Below are positions 5,964 through 6,364 of a stretch of DNA of 6,364 nucleotides, piece after piece. A model generated the notes under the pieces. It made no database searches, was not told the DNA's origin, and worked only from the letters and a program-made list of their open reading frames with translations. Origin of the DNA: Thermaceae bacterium (GTDB taxonomy: Bacteria > Deinococcota > Deinococci > Deinococcales > Marinithermaceae); NCBI GenBank assembly GCA_026989475.1, contig JALSJG010000262.1:1-6364 (forward strand), given 5' to 3'. How positions within the stretch are numbered: position 1 is the stretch's first letter; every line of letters begins with the position of its first letter. The translations under genes and the position numbers were made by a program.

Positions 5964-6364
5964 GCTTCCTCGAGCACCCACCGTTTCCTAAGCTGCCACT
6001 GGATCACCGTAAGCCCGAAGAGGATCACGAAGAGCAACCACGCGATCGCCGAGGCGTAGCCCATGTCGGGGGGGAACTCGCCGAAGGCCTTCTGGTAGAG
6101 GTAAAAAAGCAGCACGTTGGTGGCATCGAGCGGCCCGCCCCCGGTCATCACGTAGATCAACCCGAAGACCTGGAAGCCACCGATCAGCGCGAGCAGGGTG
6201 TTCAAGAACACCGTCGGCGAGAGCAAGGGAAGGGTGACGTGCCAGAACTTTTGCCAGTTGTTCGCGCCGTCGAGCTCGGCGGCCTCGTAGTAGGTGGGGT
6301 CGATGTTCTGAAGGCCGGCCAAAAAGATCAGCATGCGAAACCCGAGCCCCGCCCAGACCGAGGC
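5960..6364 (-). CDS. Carbohydrate ABC transporter permease, MalF type, C-terminal 134 residues
   Basis: The other inner-membrane subunit of the sugar importer. The reading frame is open to the right edge of the window, so the start and more than half of a typical 290-300-residue protein are missing. The methionine at 6334 is internal: the codons before it (ASVWAGLGFR) continue the conserved membrane segment. The EAA loop is present (EAAELDGANNWQKFW, then HVTLPLLSP). The stretch FQVFGLIYVMTGGGPLDATNVLLFYLYQKAF is the region characteristic of MalF/UgpA-type permeases; its TGGGP is a strong family mark. The last membrane segment is followed by a short basic tail (QLRKRW). The stop TGA overlaps the start of the MalG-type gene. 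The solute-binding protein would be expected upstream, beyond the window. Confidence 0.96.
   Translation of the reverse strand, partial: ASVWAGLGFRMLIFLAGLQNIDPTYYEAAELDGANNWQKFWHVTLPLLSPTVFLNTLLALIGGFQVFGLIYVMTGGGPLDATNVLLFYLYQKAFGEFPPDMGYASAIAWLLFVILFGLTVIQWQLRKRWVLEEA
5966..5971 (-). promoter_or_regulatory. Ribosome binding site of the MalG-type permease gene
   Basis: GAGGAA on the minus strand, within the last codons of the MalF-type gene and 2 nt before the ATG at 5963. Together with the ATGA overlap it decides the start in favour of this ATG. Confidence 0.6.

Noticed and set aside
5964..5981. GTG at 5981 as start of the MalG-type permease
   Set aside because: It would overlap the upstream gene by 22 bp, whereas the ATG at 5963 gives the typical 4-bp overlap with a ribosome site in place.
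5487..6059. Plus-strand open frame of 190 codons opposite the permeases
   Set aside because: Its composition rich in Glu, Gly, His and Pro is the usual antisense image of a membrane-protein gene; no start signal or motif.

Overview
The window is high-GC bacterial DNA. The two proline-catabolism enzymes at its left end closely resemble, from memory of the family, the monofunctional proline dehydrogenase and pyrroline-5-carboxylate dehydrogenase of Thermus thermophilus. The opening residues MTVEPFRNEPI of the aldehyde dehydrogenase and the C-terminal RRIAERPEN of the proline dehydrogenase are typical. The likeliest source is a member of the Thermales (Deinococcota: Thermus, Meiothermus, Oceanithermus, Marinithermus or similar). 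The genus cannot be fixed from this sequence alone. All intact genes lie on the minus strand; one decayed gene lies on the plus strand.

Right to left, in the direction of transcription, there are three minus-strand units. (1) 6364-4149: the 3' end of a MalF-type sugar ABC permease, a complete MalG-type permease that overlaps it by 4 bp (ATGA), and a zinc-dependent alcohol dehydrogenase that starts 3 nt after the permease stop. They are evidently one operon for uptake and perhaps oxidation of a carbohydrate or polyol; the binding protein and the rest lie beyond the right edge. (2) 3461-2415: a single gene for a membrane-anchored PIG-L/LmbE deacetylase. (3) 2224-1: a FadR-type GntR regulator, proline dehydrogenase (joined to the regulator by a 4-bp GTGA overlap) and pyrroline-5-carboxylate dehydrogenase (14 nt further on, running off the left edge). 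Together these oxidise proline to glutamate under a regulator carried in the same transcript.

A perfect 16-bp palindrome with the TGTATACA core common for FCD-GntR proteins (2223-2238) overlaps the first base of the regulator's start codon and a possible -10 box. This makes autoregulation of the whole proline operon the natural reading.

Between units 1 and 2, on the plus strand (3482-4077), lies a GNAT acetyltransferase broken by an in-frame TAG, a -1 frameshift and apparent small deletions. It is convergent with the transporter/dehydrogenase operon and divergent from the PIG-L gene, with only 20 bp between the divergent starts. I found no RNA gene, insertion sequence, CRISPR array, convincing terminator or wholly new system. 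The most informative signals are the operator and operon design of the proline genes, the acetyltransferase in decay, and the coupling of the dehydrogenase to the sugar permeases.
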